In this document: positions 22,112 through 34,560 of the stretch, one piece after another
Layout: each line of letters begins with the position of its first letter
Numbering within the stretch: position 1 is the first letter of the stretch
Assembly: GCA_032164245.1 (NCBI GenBank)
Contig: JAVMKO010000002.1
Coordinates: 61,971,840-62,035,839, forward strand
Direction of reading: 5' to 3'
DNA: 64,000 bases
DNA from: Sternotherus odoratus
Taxonomy: Eukaryota > Chordata > Testudines > Kinosternidae
Notes under the pieces: generated by a model
The model's database searches: none
Told to the model about the DNA's origin: nothing
What the model saw: the letters and a program-made list of their open reading frames with translations, nothing else
Made by a program: the position numbers and the translations under genes

Positions 22112-23064
22112 CAGGGGTGGGGAACCTTTTTTCTGCCAAGGGCCATTTGGACATTTATAATGTCATTCGCGGGCCGCTCCCCCCGCCTCCCCCGAGGAAG
22201 CCCAGGCTGGCAATGGGAGCTGAGACCCCAGCTGGCAAGGGGCCAGCGGGGGAAACCCCAAAGCAGTGGCAGGCGGTGTGCTTAGCCCTGCACTGCTTTG
22301 GGGTTTCCCCCTCTGGCCCCTTGCCAGCCGGGGTCCTGCCACCTGCCCCAGTCAGCTCCCGCTATCAGCCTGAGTGTAGGGGGTGATTTTCCTTTACCCC
22401 CGCCCAGCCTCCCCCCCATCTAACCACCTTTCCTCCCCCACCCCTGCCTGGCCTGGCCCACCCCACTGAACCTAACCTCCTCCCCCCTCCCACTCCCAAC
22501 CCAGCCTCCTGCCCCCCATACCTGACCCGCCCAGCCCAGCCTCCCCCCCACCAAACCTCCTTCCCTCCTGCACCCACACCTCGCCTACCCCACCCAGCCT
22601 AGTCTCCTGCCCCCCTCCCCGCCCGCCCAACCTGGCCTCCCCCCCCCCCCACCGCTCCCTTGCCTGTCCCCCAGCCCAGCCTCCCCCACACACACCCTTG
22701 ACCATCGGCTCCCCGCAGCTCCTCCTTTCCCCGCCCGGCTAATGGTGGCCGCGCGGCGCCGGCTACTCCCCCAGGCGCTACCCGACCCCTTCGCCGGGGG
22801 CAGCTCCACGTTCAGCAAAGGGGCCGGGAAGTGCCTGGAGGAGCCGCCCCAACTTGGCAGCCCGCGCGCGTCCCTGGCCAGCGACTCCCCGAGGCGCTTC
22901 CTGGCCCCTTCGCTGAGCGCAGAGCCCTTCGCGGGGGCGGCTCCGCGCTCGGCGAAGGGTCCGGGAAGCACCTGGGGGAGCCACCGGCCAGGGACGCGCG
23001 CGGTCCGGATGGAATGCTTTGGCGGGCCGTATAAGGCCCGCGGGCCGGAGGTTCCCCACCCCTG
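22112..23064. mobile_element. Non-autonomous hAT element, GGTTCCCC family, copy 2
   Basis: The same 15-bp terminal inverted repeats as at 3472, flanked by a perfect 8-bp duplication GCTTAAAG (22104-22111 and 23065-23072). At 953 bp it is shorter than the other two copies. The internal ccctggccagcg unit occurs once forward near 22873 and once inverted near 22982, whereas copies 1 and 3 carry several. No coding capacity. Confidence 0.93.
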
Positions 23065-23072
23065 GCTTAAAG

Positions 23073-24274
23073 CCTAAATTCTTGGGTATAGGCTTTTGTG
23101 TGCAGTACCATAGAAGACACCACCTTTCTTCTGACAGCATATCCACAGAGAGAGCTGAAAGAGTCTGTGAAATTAAATAGTAAAATGTGGGCTGAGTTGA
23201 CCATGATGATAAAAAGAACTAAGATAGATAGATAAATCACTCATTCTTAATTTTTTGGAGCTGCAAGCCCAAACTGATAGAAGAGATTAATTGAAACTTC
23301 CTATCTGGAGCAATAATGCAGTGTGTTTATAATAATAATAGCTTATATTCACGCAATGCCTTTCATCCCAAAGGACACCAAATTACTTTACAAATTACAG
23401 ATCAAATTGTGGCTGCTTGTTTGGGTGCAGAAGGAAAGGAGAAAGTGCAGGAAGCTTCCTTGCAATCCCTCTGTGCACACACACTAGCACAGTCAGATGT
23501 GCTCTATATCATTAAAGGTAATGTTGAGTAGGCAAAATGAGAAGTGACCTGGGCCTGCTCAGTGCCCCACATCCCCTTCTGTATGCATGATTACTCTGAG
23601 GCTGACACCACAGAGAGTGCAACTGCACCCTTTAAAAGAACTGGTAACAGTCGCCTATCCTGAGTACGCTGACCCAGTCTCCACCAACCACCACTCCCAA
23701 CCTCAACAAAAGCCACAACATAGCCGCTTTACATCGACACAATGAAATGCAACCGTCCTCTGGGGTGGAATGCAGTAGCTGTTTAACCGTGCACAGGAAC
23801 ATTACATAATCATTAAGGACAAATAGTGAGAAAGAATGCTATGTTCACCTGTATCTGCAGAAAAAATTATGATGTGACAAGTGGTAGTTTCTCAAATTAG
23901 AATGTAACCAGACCAAATACCCCATCTCTTCTAAACAGCGCTATTAGATCTTTAACAAGTGGCTAGCACCTCATTTTTAATGACTCATCAGAAAGAGGTT
24001 AATTCCAGTAGCACAGCTCCCCTCATGATGCCAGGGCATGGGTTCATTACTGTCTCTAAGGGAAGAGGATCAGCTTCTAAATTAACAGCATCACTTCCTG
24101 GAACAACACATTGGCTTTTCTTTGGAGGTCCCTTGTTGAAATATTGACCAGTTTTCTGACACTTATAAGGTTGAAAGTTCTGTCAAGATCACAATACCAG
24201 AAGCTATGTTTGCATTAGCTACTTTGTTAGCTGCAGGTTACCCGAAGTATACATGTGATCAAATTTAAAGCATT
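23073..24274. other. Intron with one old repeat trace
   Basis: Around 23320-23400, ataataataatagcttatat followed by tcatcccaaaggacaccaaa and ttactttacaaa resembles the old L2/MIR-type cttttcatc-aaagcgctttacaaa pattern. Otherwise nothing was recognised. Confidence 0.4.
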
Positions 24275-24303
24275 AGTACTAACATGTATTGTCACTGAAA
24301 GCC
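24275..24303 (+). repeat. 29-bp direct repeat, right copy
   Basis: Identical over 29 bases to 19785-19813. Flanking bases differ on both sides, so the identity is bounded. Confidence 0.85.
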
Positions 24304-24392
24304 AACTGGACATTTTTCAAAAAATTTTCATAGGGTGAAGAAATTGGAAGGGATTTGGTCTAATCCTGCAGATGTTCACAGACAACATGCCT

Positions 24393-24590
24393 TAAGAACA
24401 TAAGAACGGCCATACTGGGTCAGACCAAATGTCCATCTAGCCCAGCATCCTGTCTACCAACAGTAGCCAATAGCAGGTGCATCAGAGGGCATGAACAGAA
24501 CAGGTAATCATTAAGTGACCCATTCTCTGTTGCCCATTCTCAGCTTCTGTGGAATCCTACTGTAACCTCTCGCCTATTTACAAGCTACCT
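24393..24590 (-). mobile_element. CR1 LINE 3-prime end
   Basis: The plus-strand text aagaacataagaacggccat followed by actgggtcagaccaaatgtc is the reverse complement of the reptile CR1 3-prime tail (gacccagtatggccgttctt). The adjoining agcccagcatcctgtct matches the tails at 10700 and 32600. Confidence 0.85.
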
Positions 24591-24741
24591 ACGTGAATAC
24601 TAAAATGAAAAGAGAAAAAAGGAGAGAAAAAAAATTAGAATGCTCCCCAAAATGTGGAGATCAAAGCACAATACTCAAAAGACACGAAAATGGTGTACTC
24701 TTGCTCTGATTTCTGCACAACCTTCGATATTTGTTCTGAAG

Positions 24742-25404
24742 CAGAAGTGGGAAAACTACGGCCCGAGGGCCACATCCGACCCACGGGACCATCCTGCCTG
24801 GCTGTTGAGCTCCTGGCTGGGGAGGCTAGGTCCCGGCCCGTCCTTGCTTTCCCCCCTCCCCCGCAGCCACACTGCCGCATGGGCAGGGTGGTTGGTGTGG
24901 CTGCCAGCCCTGCTGCTCTGAGCAGCATGGTAAGGGGAGGAGTGTGGGAGGTGTTGGATAAGGGGCAGGGGACCTGGGGGGGGGGGAAATCAGGGTACAG
25001 GGAGAAGGGGATGGTTGGATGGGGTGGAGGTTCTGGGGGGAGGGCAGTCAGGGGACAGGGAACACTGTGGGTTAGATAGGCATGGGAGTCCCAAGGAGCT
25101 TGTCAGGGGGCGGGGTTGTAGATAGGGAGTGGGGAGGCAGTCCAGGGACAGGGAGCAAGAGGATTGGATAGAATGTGGAGTCCCCAGGGGGCGGTTAGGG
25201 GTGAGGGTCCCGGGTGGGGACACTCCAGGGACAAGGAGCAGGGGGGGGGGGTTAGATGGGTCATGGATTCTGAGGGGGCAGTCAGGGGGCGGGAAGTGAG
25301 ATGGGTTCAGATGGGGGGAGGGCAGGCTGTTTGGGGAGGCACCACCTTCCCTACCCAGCCCTCCTTGCAGGCCTCCCTTGGGCCAAAAAGTTTGTCCATC
25401 CTTG
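24742..25404. mobile_element. Non-autonomous hAT, gggcaaact family, copy A
   Basis: It starts cagaagtgggaaaactacgg and ends ccaaaaagtttgtccatcct. The interior is a G-rich minisatellite of about 40 bp (gggcagtcaggggacaggg and ggttggatgggg blocks), shared with copies at 36966, 47507 and 62234. Flanking octamers ttctgaag and ttcaaggg match poorly, so the insertion is old. Confidence 0.75.
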
Positions 25405-26840
25405 TTCAAGGGGTACCTCTGGTCAGGTAATTTTACATCGTGTCATTTGTTTCAGGAAACTGTTCACCTTCTTCAGGTGGACGATAACTGTGGTGACAGC
25501 AACTGTCTGTTTGAGGAAACAGTAACCCCAGAAACCAAGAGGAGGGACAAATGAGATCTTGCCCAGAATATTGTTCAAGAGTGGTGGGAAAGAGTTCAAC
25601 CTGAATGAGGAAATGTTGTGGCTTCTATTACAAGCAACTAACACCCATTGCCTCAAAAAAGAGCAACAGAAATGAAAAACAAATGATCTGCGTTGTCACA
25701 GAGCAGCTCTGATTCCTTGTTCAGATGACACTGCCTTGACTCAGAAAAAGCATGGCTGGCACTGACTTCTCAAAGAAAAAAAATGCACACGTCATCACAC
25801 ACACAATTCTACCTCCTTCCAATACACATGATACTCATTTGCCAACATACGTCATGCAGCACCAGTTGTTTTAGAAAACACAAATGAAAGAAGAGGCTGA
25901 AACATGGTTTGGCTCCTCCAAAAATGAATTTTTCTGCTGCAATTTTATAAAACCTCAAGAGAACAGTTTTAACTTGTAACAAAACAGATTTTTCCACTGA
26001 CCTACTGGGAAAGTTCCAGGTTAGTGAAGCGTTAGCCAGGTAAAGAGGAGTGGGACACAGTGGCTGGGAGGAAGAAATAGAAGCTATAGGATTCCTCTAG
26101 TCTCCAACTCTAAGCAGAATTAGCACCTTTTGAGGCAAACAGTTTTAGCAGGTTACAGTCCAGAAGATGTCTGCAAGCTGTTTCAGCCTACCTGTCTCAG
26201 AACAGGTTGGTCCAATAAGACATGGATCCTCCTAACAGAAATAGTAGAGGCCACTTGCTCCGTCCAAGTAAACTCTTACAAATAAGAGTCTACTTCAGAT
26301 TTAGACATGACTCTGTGCCAGCAGCCGAAACTCCAACTAGTCCATTTCCTCCTCTTCCAGCAACTTCAGGTAGCTCAGATCTTCCAAAGAGCAATTACCA
26401 CTAACCTGTACTTTGAAATAAACTGATTTATCTAAACATCATTTCAGTCCTTAGGCTCTTTCATCTGAGCTAGCCATGTAGATAGATTTGTTCACAATCG
26501 ATATGAAATTTTTGCCAGAGGCTTCAGAAGCAATGTTCACTTATCAGTTCAAGATGGGGGGGGGTGGAGGTACTACTTCTGATGGTCTGAATTTTTCAAG
26601 GGTAAACTGTAGCAAAGCTTATTGATGGACTCAATCTTGATTCTATTTACATCTCTGCTCTCAGTAGCATCTTATGGGAATAAATCCAGGTGCACATACA
26701 AACACAACCTTAATGTTCTATTTTCAAAGCTTCAGCAGACTGCTCCACACTAATAGCTCCTGGAGTGCTACGGAATTTAGGTTATAGCACTAAAGGAACA
26801 TTATAGTGCACTCATTTTCTTTCACTCCCACTGCATTCCT
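25405..26840. other. Intronic stretch, nothing recognised
   Basis: No nameable repeats or exons. The minus-strand frame at 25809-25997 lacks splice context. Confidence 0.4.
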
Positions 26841-27140
26841 CCCAAACCTCTTGCTTGACTGCCTTTCCCCTTTGCCCCACCTCTTGCTTCACAATTCATA
26901 AGGCTCTGTCCCTTATGCCTGGAACAGTCACTATACTCTCCTTCAAATCCCTCCTTAAAATTTTTACTTCACCCTCCCTTCTCATCTCCCTCAAAAAGTC
27001 TCCCCCATGCCTACCTTTTCTAAGGTATCATGCCAGGTTTTATTTTTATTGGTGTTGTCTATTTTAGACTATAAACTCTCCATGGTAGGGAATGTGTCTT
27101 TTCCACATGTCTGAAGCATCATGTCATTTTTAGGGATGGT
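26840..27140 (+). repeat. L2-like LINE 3-prime end
   Basis: The text cccttatgcctggaacagtc, then ctccttcaaatccctcctta and finally ctataaactctccatggtag with gaatgtgtcttttcc, follows the 3-prime region of L2-type LINEs (taaactcct-ggggcagggactgtgtct). Strongly diverged. Confidence 0.55.
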
Positions 27141-27157
27141 TAATGATGATGACAATA

Positions 27158-27453
27158 CAGTAGGCTCAATTATCCGGGACGATAGGGAAAAAATTAATCC
27201 TGGTTAATAAAATCATGGAAAATCACCATCCATGGGAAACATGGGGGTGGGAGGGTTGGTTCACCAGCCACCCTGTGTCGGGGGAAGGAGGGGCTGGTTC
27301 ACTGGCTGCCCTGCGCCCTGGTGGGTTTGGGTTTTTTTGGTGCTTGGGGTGGCAACAAAGCCAGAGCCGGCCCTGCAAGTTGGGTGTATTTTTTTGACGT
27401 CCTGGTTAATGCACAGCCTGGTTACCCGACCCTGGATAATAGAGAGTCTACTG
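27158..27453. mobile_element. Tigger-type MITE, gattatccagg family, copy 2
   Basis: Begins cagtaggctcaattatccgg and ends ggataatagagagtctactg, with TA on each side. Collinear with 17409-17691, including ccagagccggccctg. Confidence 0.88.
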
Positions 27454-27455
27454 TA

Positions 27456-28940
27456 CATGCATATTGAGGACACTAGCAGCAGAATGGGGAAAGTATTAAT
27501 TTGTTTTCCCAGTTAAATCAGACAGCATCACCTAACTATACCTAAGAAAAGTGAGCAAAAAGAAATTTACATTAAATGCACTCTACTAGAATTCTTTGTT
27601 TTTGGGAGAAATACACTAAGTTTATTGATATAATATCACAGAGTGTATGTTAATATGTAGAGAGGTGTGGACAGGAGGGAAAGTAAGTCATCAGAAACTG
27701 GGCCAGGTGTGCTGTCCCTGGGAAGTTTTGGGGGAAATGCATTACATTTAGCAGAATCGCGTGCATTAGAGAGACAAAAAATATGCTGTCAACATTGCTC
27801 ATCTGCTTGTAAAACACACCCTGTTAGCAGAGTGAGTAGTTCTGCTTGGCCAGTCTCCAAGCATCTAAGGAGGACAGTGGCAAGGCAGAAGGCAAGAGAC
27901 AGAGTTCAATAAATATCCAGTATCTGTGCTATGGTAAAAAAAATAAAGTTTACCAATTTAAAATTTTATAATTCAGATTTTTATAACTATATAAGCCACT
28001 AATGAGTAGATATTGAAATGTCATGCCTGCCAGATTCCATGGAATGTGTGGATATTGCATTCCTATAAATCTGTGAGGAATTTCAGGTTGCTAGATGTAA
28101 TGTTTTCTTTTATAATCTTTTCAGAGAGTTGAGGATAATGTTTAACAAGGGCTGCATTAACCCACCCAAAACCACAGAGGAATAAGAAACAAGATATGGG
28201 GATAAGAAGTCATCTCAATTCACTCTCTTTCTCAGGTACTTCTAATGTGTTCGGCACCATAGCATGTAGGGGGTCCCAAATGTAATACATGTATGTGAGA
28301 TTGTTGGAAGCAATGTACCAAAAACTCTTTAATAAATCTTTCTGCTTCACATGAAAAGCTGCCGCATGAATTGTAGCGCACCAGAAAATGCCCAAGCAGC
28401 AAAATGTACACTCCTGACTGCTTTCAGTCATAATTGTGAAAGACTCGTGGACAATGTCAGCATAGTCACTTTATTTAGTGGTGTCTTTGTGCAGATGGGC
28501 GTTATACTATCATCTGGTGCACATCTGGAAGGCTCTCTCTAAGGCTAGCCTTCACCTTGCACTGAGCCACACAGCTGAAGCTACTGAGGCAAAACAAAAA
28601 AGTTCCATATCTCACCCCCAGAGATCCTTTCATTCAAAAAAGATGCAGCCATACAGGGCTGGTTCAGGGCAGCTGCAGGGAACCCTGTGTTCAAACCCCA
28701 CCCCTTCCTTCCCTCTCCCCCCCTCCCACCCGCCAACAATGCTGTAGCAGAGCAGGAGCTTTCTTTATATTCTTCGCCCTGCAGAGGCTGTAGTCTGGTC
28801 CCTGCAGGCCTGGGAGCCAGAGGATGCATGGGGGAATTCCCTCCTGTCTCCACAAGGAAGTTGGGCAGGGAAGAGGAACAGGAGGCCAGTCAGGTCCAGT
28901 GGATAAAAGTCTGACTACAGGTCTGAAGAGAATCACTTGT
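27456..28940. other. Intronic stretch, nothing recognised
   Basis: Ordinary AT-rich sequence with short frames such as 28210-28431 on minus that lack splice context and similarity. Confidence 0.4.
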
Positions 28941-29334
28941 AGGGTTGCCACCTTTCTAACTGCTAGTAATTGGACTCAAGACCTCACCCAGCCTCTTTCC
29001 CCCAAAGCCCCACACTCTCTCTGTCTCTTCCCCTGAGACCACATCCCCATTGCTTGTTCCTTTCCCTCTTTCCCCCATTGCTCACTGGATCATCTCAAGA
29101 AGCCTGCCTGCAGGTAGGAGGCAGCCCCGGATAGGTAGGATCAGGCATGGATTAATGACCCAGCGCTTCCTCCTGCTCCGCAGTACCTGGACTTTTGGGT
29201 TGGGTGCCCTTTAGGGTTGCCAGATCCCCTTTTTGACTGGATTTTCCAATTGAAAACCAGGCACCTGGCAACCCTAAATGACACCCAGATACAGAAGTCA
29301 AAAACTTTGGGCAAAACCCGAATGAGTGGCAACC
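28941..29334. mobile_element. DNA-transposon-like repeat with nested small palindrome
   Basis: The outer element starts agggttgccacctttctaac and ends near gagtggcaacctt. Inside it, 29213-29275 is a separate small palindrome starting agggttgccagatccc and ending ctggcaaccct. Both share the agggttgcca end type. Target duplications were not evident. Confidence 0.55.
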
Positions 29335-30146
29335 TTAGCTCACATAGCTCTTCAGCAACAGAGTAGCTGGCTGCAATTTGAGCCTCCTCCTTGCTTAGAG
29401 GAGTGCCTGTGCAGTTTGCCCAGCATTGCAGGCACACAGTGGCCCTGCTTGGGAGACAGGGTAGCGGTTGAGAGGCAAGACTGAGGCCTCCTGGAGTGGA
29501 AGCTGCCCAATGCCCAGATAAAGGCCTCCATTCCCATTCAACACATTCTGACTCTTTGTTTACATTTTTTAAAAAGGGAAGTAAGTGAACTTTGGCTCAT
29601 GTTCAGCAATAATCCAGATAATTACCGGGAACTTCAAACTCAAATTATACAAGTTAAAAAAGTAAAGCCTTTGAATATAAATCAGGTCTACACCAAAATA
29701 AATCCGGGCTTCATTTATGACATTTGTTTCTTATAATTTGAGTAACACAAAAGACTAATAATAATAATAATGGCTGCTTTATTTCATTTCTTTTTGCTAC
29801 ACTCTGAAAACCTGAGATTTTTTAAATGGATGCTATAAATCAAACATTTTCGGTTGCGGGGGAGCATTTATAATACTAGAGTCTAGAAATACTTAAGCAA
29901 AGCCTAATAAGGCCTAAAACAAATGTGCACAAAAAGGAGGAATTTGCAGGTGGGTCTTCAAGCATCAGTCTCAGAACCAATTAAAATTTAGGAACTGCTG
30001 AACTAGAAGTCAATATTTATGGATATGCCCTCTCCCACCAAAAAAGGAGACAACTGTCAGCACTTGAGAGAATGATGCCTTCAAAAGTGACAAAGAACCT
30101 GAATAATCCAGAATGGCAATAATCTGGACAATTGTGAAATTTAGTC
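29335..30146. other. Intronic stretch with an AAT microsatellite
   Basis: A short (AAT)n tract lies at about 29755-29772. The right edge carries the octamer ATTTAGTC, part of the next hAT duplication. Otherwise unremarkable. Confidence 0.45.
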
Positions 30147-30426
30147 CACGGGTCAGCAACCTTTCAGAAGTGGTGTGTCGAGTCTTAATTTATTCATTGT
30201 AAATTAAGGTTTCGCATGCCAGTAAAACATTTTAACGTTTTAGAAGATCTCTTGCTATAAGTCTGTAATATAGAACTAAACTATTGTATGTAAAGTAAAT
30301 AAGGTTTTTAAAATGTTTAAGAAGCTTCATTTAAAATTAAATTAAAATGCCGAGCCCCCCAGACTGGTAGCCAGGACCCTAGGCAGTGTGAGTGCCACTA
30401 AAAACAGCCATAGTTTGCCTACCCCG
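30147..30426 (+). mobile_element. hAT MITE, ggtcagcaacctttc family
   Basis: It starts cacgggtcagcaacctttca and ends tagtttgcctaccccg. Flanking octamers ATTTAGTC (30139-30146) and ATCTAGTC (30427-30434) agree at 7 of 8 positions. At 280 bp it is too short to encode a transposase. Related to 5899. Confidence 0.82.
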
Positions 30427-30720
30427 ATCTAGTCTGACATCTTGTATATCACAGGCACTAGAACTTCCCCAAAATAATTAATGCTTTAGAAAAAATATCT
30501 TATTTTGATCTTAAAATTATCACTGATAGAGAATTCACCACAACCAGTGGTTAAAAACACTTACTGTTAAAAACTGCCACCTTATTGCTAATCTAATTTT
30601 GTCTATATTAAACTTCCAGCCATTAGTGTCATATACCTTTCTCTGCTAGACTGAAGAGCCCATTCATTTATTCTATAGCTATAGCTATATAGGAAGTGGA
30701 AAGCATCTAAATTACCGTAT
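30427..30720 (-). mobile_element. CR1 LINE 3-prime fragment
   Basis: The plus strand reads tagtctgacatcttgtatat, later aaacttccagccattagtgt and acctttctctgctagactga, which match the reverse complement of the CR1 3-prime UTR as I know it from reptiles. Heavily diverged. Confidence 0.6.
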
Positions 30721-32561
30721 AACCTGTACAGAATTCCATAGTTAAAATGTAGGACAATTAATTGACTTAACTACAGAGCTCTGTAGATGGGAGATGTGTA
30801 TGGACACATGCCTGCTCCCACCAAACTAACGACAGTTATACCGGTAACAGGTGTGTGTTTAGGCCAAGGCAGCACACTAGTATACTAGCTTTTCCACAAC
30901 AACATTATCAGGATTAATTTCTCATGCTACCTATTTATTCTATATTAGCAATGAAAAAAATATAAGAATGGGCCAATTACAAAAATGACCCCAAAGGGAC
31001 TATAAGAACAAACATATTTAAACATTAAACTATGCAACAAACTCAGTCAATTAAGGAAATTCAGAAATAAAACCAAAACTGCACACTTGTGTGTGGGAGC
31101 CCTAACACTAGGCAAATCTACCCAGTGTATTTCACTAGGGGTTTCAGGAGGCAACCTCAGGCCTGAGTTTGAATTTTCTTGGATAAGATTGTTTCACGGC
31201 CTTAATATAATTTTGACAGGTTTTTCGTTTTGCTTTGTTTTTGTTTTAACTACAGTCATTGCAGGTCCATCTTTGAATGCTTCTTTGTTTTCAAACCAGT
31301 GACCTGAGATTTTCATTGGAGCCGCTGCAATCTACTGCATCAATCTGGCTAAGACTTCAGGATAAAAATCCTTCTGACGTGTTTATTGACATCTACTACA
31401 GCCAAATTTTAAACTTGGAAATCTCAGCCATTTTAAATGCATTTCCCCTCCAAATTGCCAAAAGCTGCCAGATTTTGTTATGTACTTATCAATCACTGAA
31501 GGGGGGGGGGAGGGGAAGTAGTTTCTTGTGTTTTATATAAAATGCACTATTTGAATAAAGTGAGAGAAATGCATCAAACTATTCACAAAAATAATGGAAA
31601 ATCCTTCATTTTAGTTATTTAATCATTCAAATTAGAAAAATGCTCTGACACAGCTAAACAAATTCATGGAATAACATTTATTGTAATGAAAGTGCAAAGC
31701 ATACCAATGAAATGCATTGTCTAGTGTAAGTAAAATGATGGAACTTTAAGAATTACTCTATGTCAAGGCAACATTTTTAGGGAATAATAGCTCCAAGAGA
31801 TTTAAAATCAGCTAAAGTTTACAAAAAATCCCACATTTAATAAATGTTTATTTCCTCTAACATATTTAATAAATTAAATTCCAGTTGAGTCAATTAATGA
31901 GATTTTAAATAGCAATGTCGTTCTGCCTTTAGGAAAACATAGAAAACTAACAAGGGACGTTGTTTTTGTGATATATTATATACATATTTGATACTGCTTG
32001 TGAGCTAGATAGTGCTGAACTGATTGGACTGTTTTGTTTTAAAGATGATTAAGCCAGAAGGGTTTCCAATTCAATCTGCTTTTGATTCTCCTCCTGGAGT
32101 GTGGAGAATTTAGCTTTACTTTACCCTCTTCCACACGCTAATTGGCTATACAGTTTCAAGATAAATTTTAATCTAAGCAGACAAATATAATATTTGGATT
32201 CAACAGATATAGAAACACAAGGAATAAAAGTTTCATACCATACCATCACCCACTGTGTGTATGCCACGTGCTACAGAAAAAATATTTAGGACGGTTTAAA
32301 TATATTTTACAATGTAATAATGATTTTATAACACCTTGGAGTCTTTTTTGCACCCATCAACCTGTAAAACTAGATGACTTAGTTACTATGAGACCCACTG
32401 GACAAGTCTCCGAGGAGGAATAAAACACTACTAAAAAAAAAGCAACTCCAAATAGCTTTTTCTGTACATAAATATGCAAAAATTGAAGGCCAATACCCCA
32501 GAAAGTTCCAGCGCTAAAAGCAAATGTCGTATCTTTGGAAAGCTGGGGCTCTCCCTTGTCC
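30721..32561. other. AT-rich intron, nothing recognised
   Basis: Long AT-rich stretch with a poly-G run near 31501. No exon or nameable repeat. Confidence 0.4.
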
Positions 32562-34560
32562 AAACATAAGAACTTAAGAATGGCCCTACTAGGTCAGATC
32601 AAAGGACCATCTAGCCCAATATCCTGTCTTACAACAGTGCCCAGTGCAGGTGCCCCAGAGAGAATAAACAGAACAGGCAATCATCAAGTGATCTATTCCC
32701 TGTCGCTCATTCCCAGCTTCTGGCAAACAGACACCATTCCTGCCCATCCTGGTTAACAGCCATTGATGGGTCTATCCTCTATGAATTTCTCTCATTCTTT
32801 TTTGAACCCTGTTATGGTCTTGGCCTTCACAACCTCCTCCGACAAGCAGTTCCACAAGTTGACTGTGTGCTGTGTGAAGAAATACTTCCCTTTATTTGTT
32901 TTAAACCTGCTGCCTATTAATTTCATTTGGTGACCCCTAGTTATTGTGTTATGAGAAGTAGTAAACAACACTTCCTTATCTACTTTCTCTACACCAGTCA
33001 TGATTTTATAGAGCTCAATCATATCACCCCTTAGCCATCTCTTTTCCAAGCTGAAAAGTCCTAGTCTTATTAATCTCTCCTCATACGGAAGCCATTCCCC
33101 ACACCAATAATTTTTGTTGCCCTTTTCTGAACCTTTTCCAATTCCAATACATCTTTTTTGCTGCACATGCCATTCAAGATGTGGGCATACCAGGGATTTA
33201 TATAGAGGTAACATGATATTTTCTGTCCTACTATCTATCCCTTTCTGAATTATTTCCAGTATTCTGTTCCCTTTTTTGACCACCACTGTACATTGAGAGG
33301 ATGTTTTCAGAGAACTATCCACAATGACTCTAAGATCTCTTTCTTGAGTGGTAACAGATCATTTAGACCCCATCATTTTATATGTATAGTCCAACAGTAT
33401 AAAGCTGCCATTACTAGTCTTGAAAAGCAAACTGTGGATCTTAAACTTGTCACTGTTACAAGACCAAGTATTCCCTCTCCTGAAACCTGTATACATTTGG
33501 AGGGAAATTTTTCACACTTGGAAAGAAAGAAAACATTTCCTAAGAAGATTTGGAAGAAATAGAGACAGCTTTCTGAAGCATCTCAAAGATGTTAGAAGTA
33601 CATGGTGGAAATGGTTTAAAGACCAAAGTGCAGGCAAGGTGCTCAAAAAGGTAAATTATTAATGAAATCTATTTTATAAATAAATATATGCACTACATAC
33701 TATATGCTGCTATAAACACTATGGACAATATTTTCAAAAGTGGATACACCAAGTTAGGAACTTAAATCCACCTAAATCAATAGCCTGATGTCTGAAAGTG
33801 ATGAACCCCCCCAACAATACCCATTGTTCTCAACATATCTCGAGTAGTTTTTTATCATCTGAAAATTTTGCCACCTCATGGTTTACCTCTTTTTCCAGAT
33901 CATTTATAAATATGTTGAACAGTACCAACTCCTGGGGGACACCACTATTTACCCCTCTCCATTCTGAAAACTGACCATTTATTCCTACCCTTTGTTCCCT
34001 ATCTTTTAACCAGTTACCAATCCATAAGACAACCTTCCTTCTTATCCCATGACAGCTAACTTTGCTTAAGAGCTTTTGGTGAGGGACCTCGTCAAAGTCT
34101 TAATGAAAATCAAAGTACACTATATCCACTGGATCCCCTTGTTTACATGCTTGTTTACCCACTCAAATCATTCTAAATAGATAGTTGAGTCAAAATTTCC
34201 CCTTACAAAAACCATGCTGACTCTTCCTAATAAACCATGTTAATCTATGTGTCTGACTATCTGGTTCTTTATTATAGTTTCAACCAATTTGCCTGATACT
34301 GAAGTCAGGTTTACCGCCTGCAATTGCTGGGATCACCTCTGGAGCCTTTTTTTTTTTTAATTGTCATCACATTAGCTATAATTTGGCACAGAAGCTGATT
34401 TAAACGATAAGTTAGATACCACAGTTAGTAGTTCTGCAATTTCACATTTGAGTTCCTTCAGAACTCTTGGGTGAGCACCATCTGGTCCCGGTGACTTATT
34501 ACTGTTTAGTTTATCAATTTGTTCCAAAACTTCCTCTAATAATTTTGTCAACTACGGTTG
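32562..34560 (-). mobile_element. CR1 LINE, 3-prime 2 kb, reverse transcriptase remnant
   Basis: Minus-strand translation in shifting frames gives VPHQKLLSK, WIGNWLKDREQRVGI, SGVPQ and NIFINDLEKEVNHEVAKF in the 5-prime half. It then gives [40 protein letters not shown] and the 3-prime UTR, ending at the aacataagaa tail. These are the CR1 reverse-transcriptase palm (INDL) and C-terminal motifs. About 33400-33720 does not fit CR1 and appears inserted. Frameshifts and stops make it inactive. Confidence 0.88.

Noticed and set aside
33293..33562. 89-codon plus-strand frame as a host gene
   Set aside because: Its first part lies antisense to CR1 reverse transcriptase; only the part after about 33400 is unexplained and is listed as a finding.
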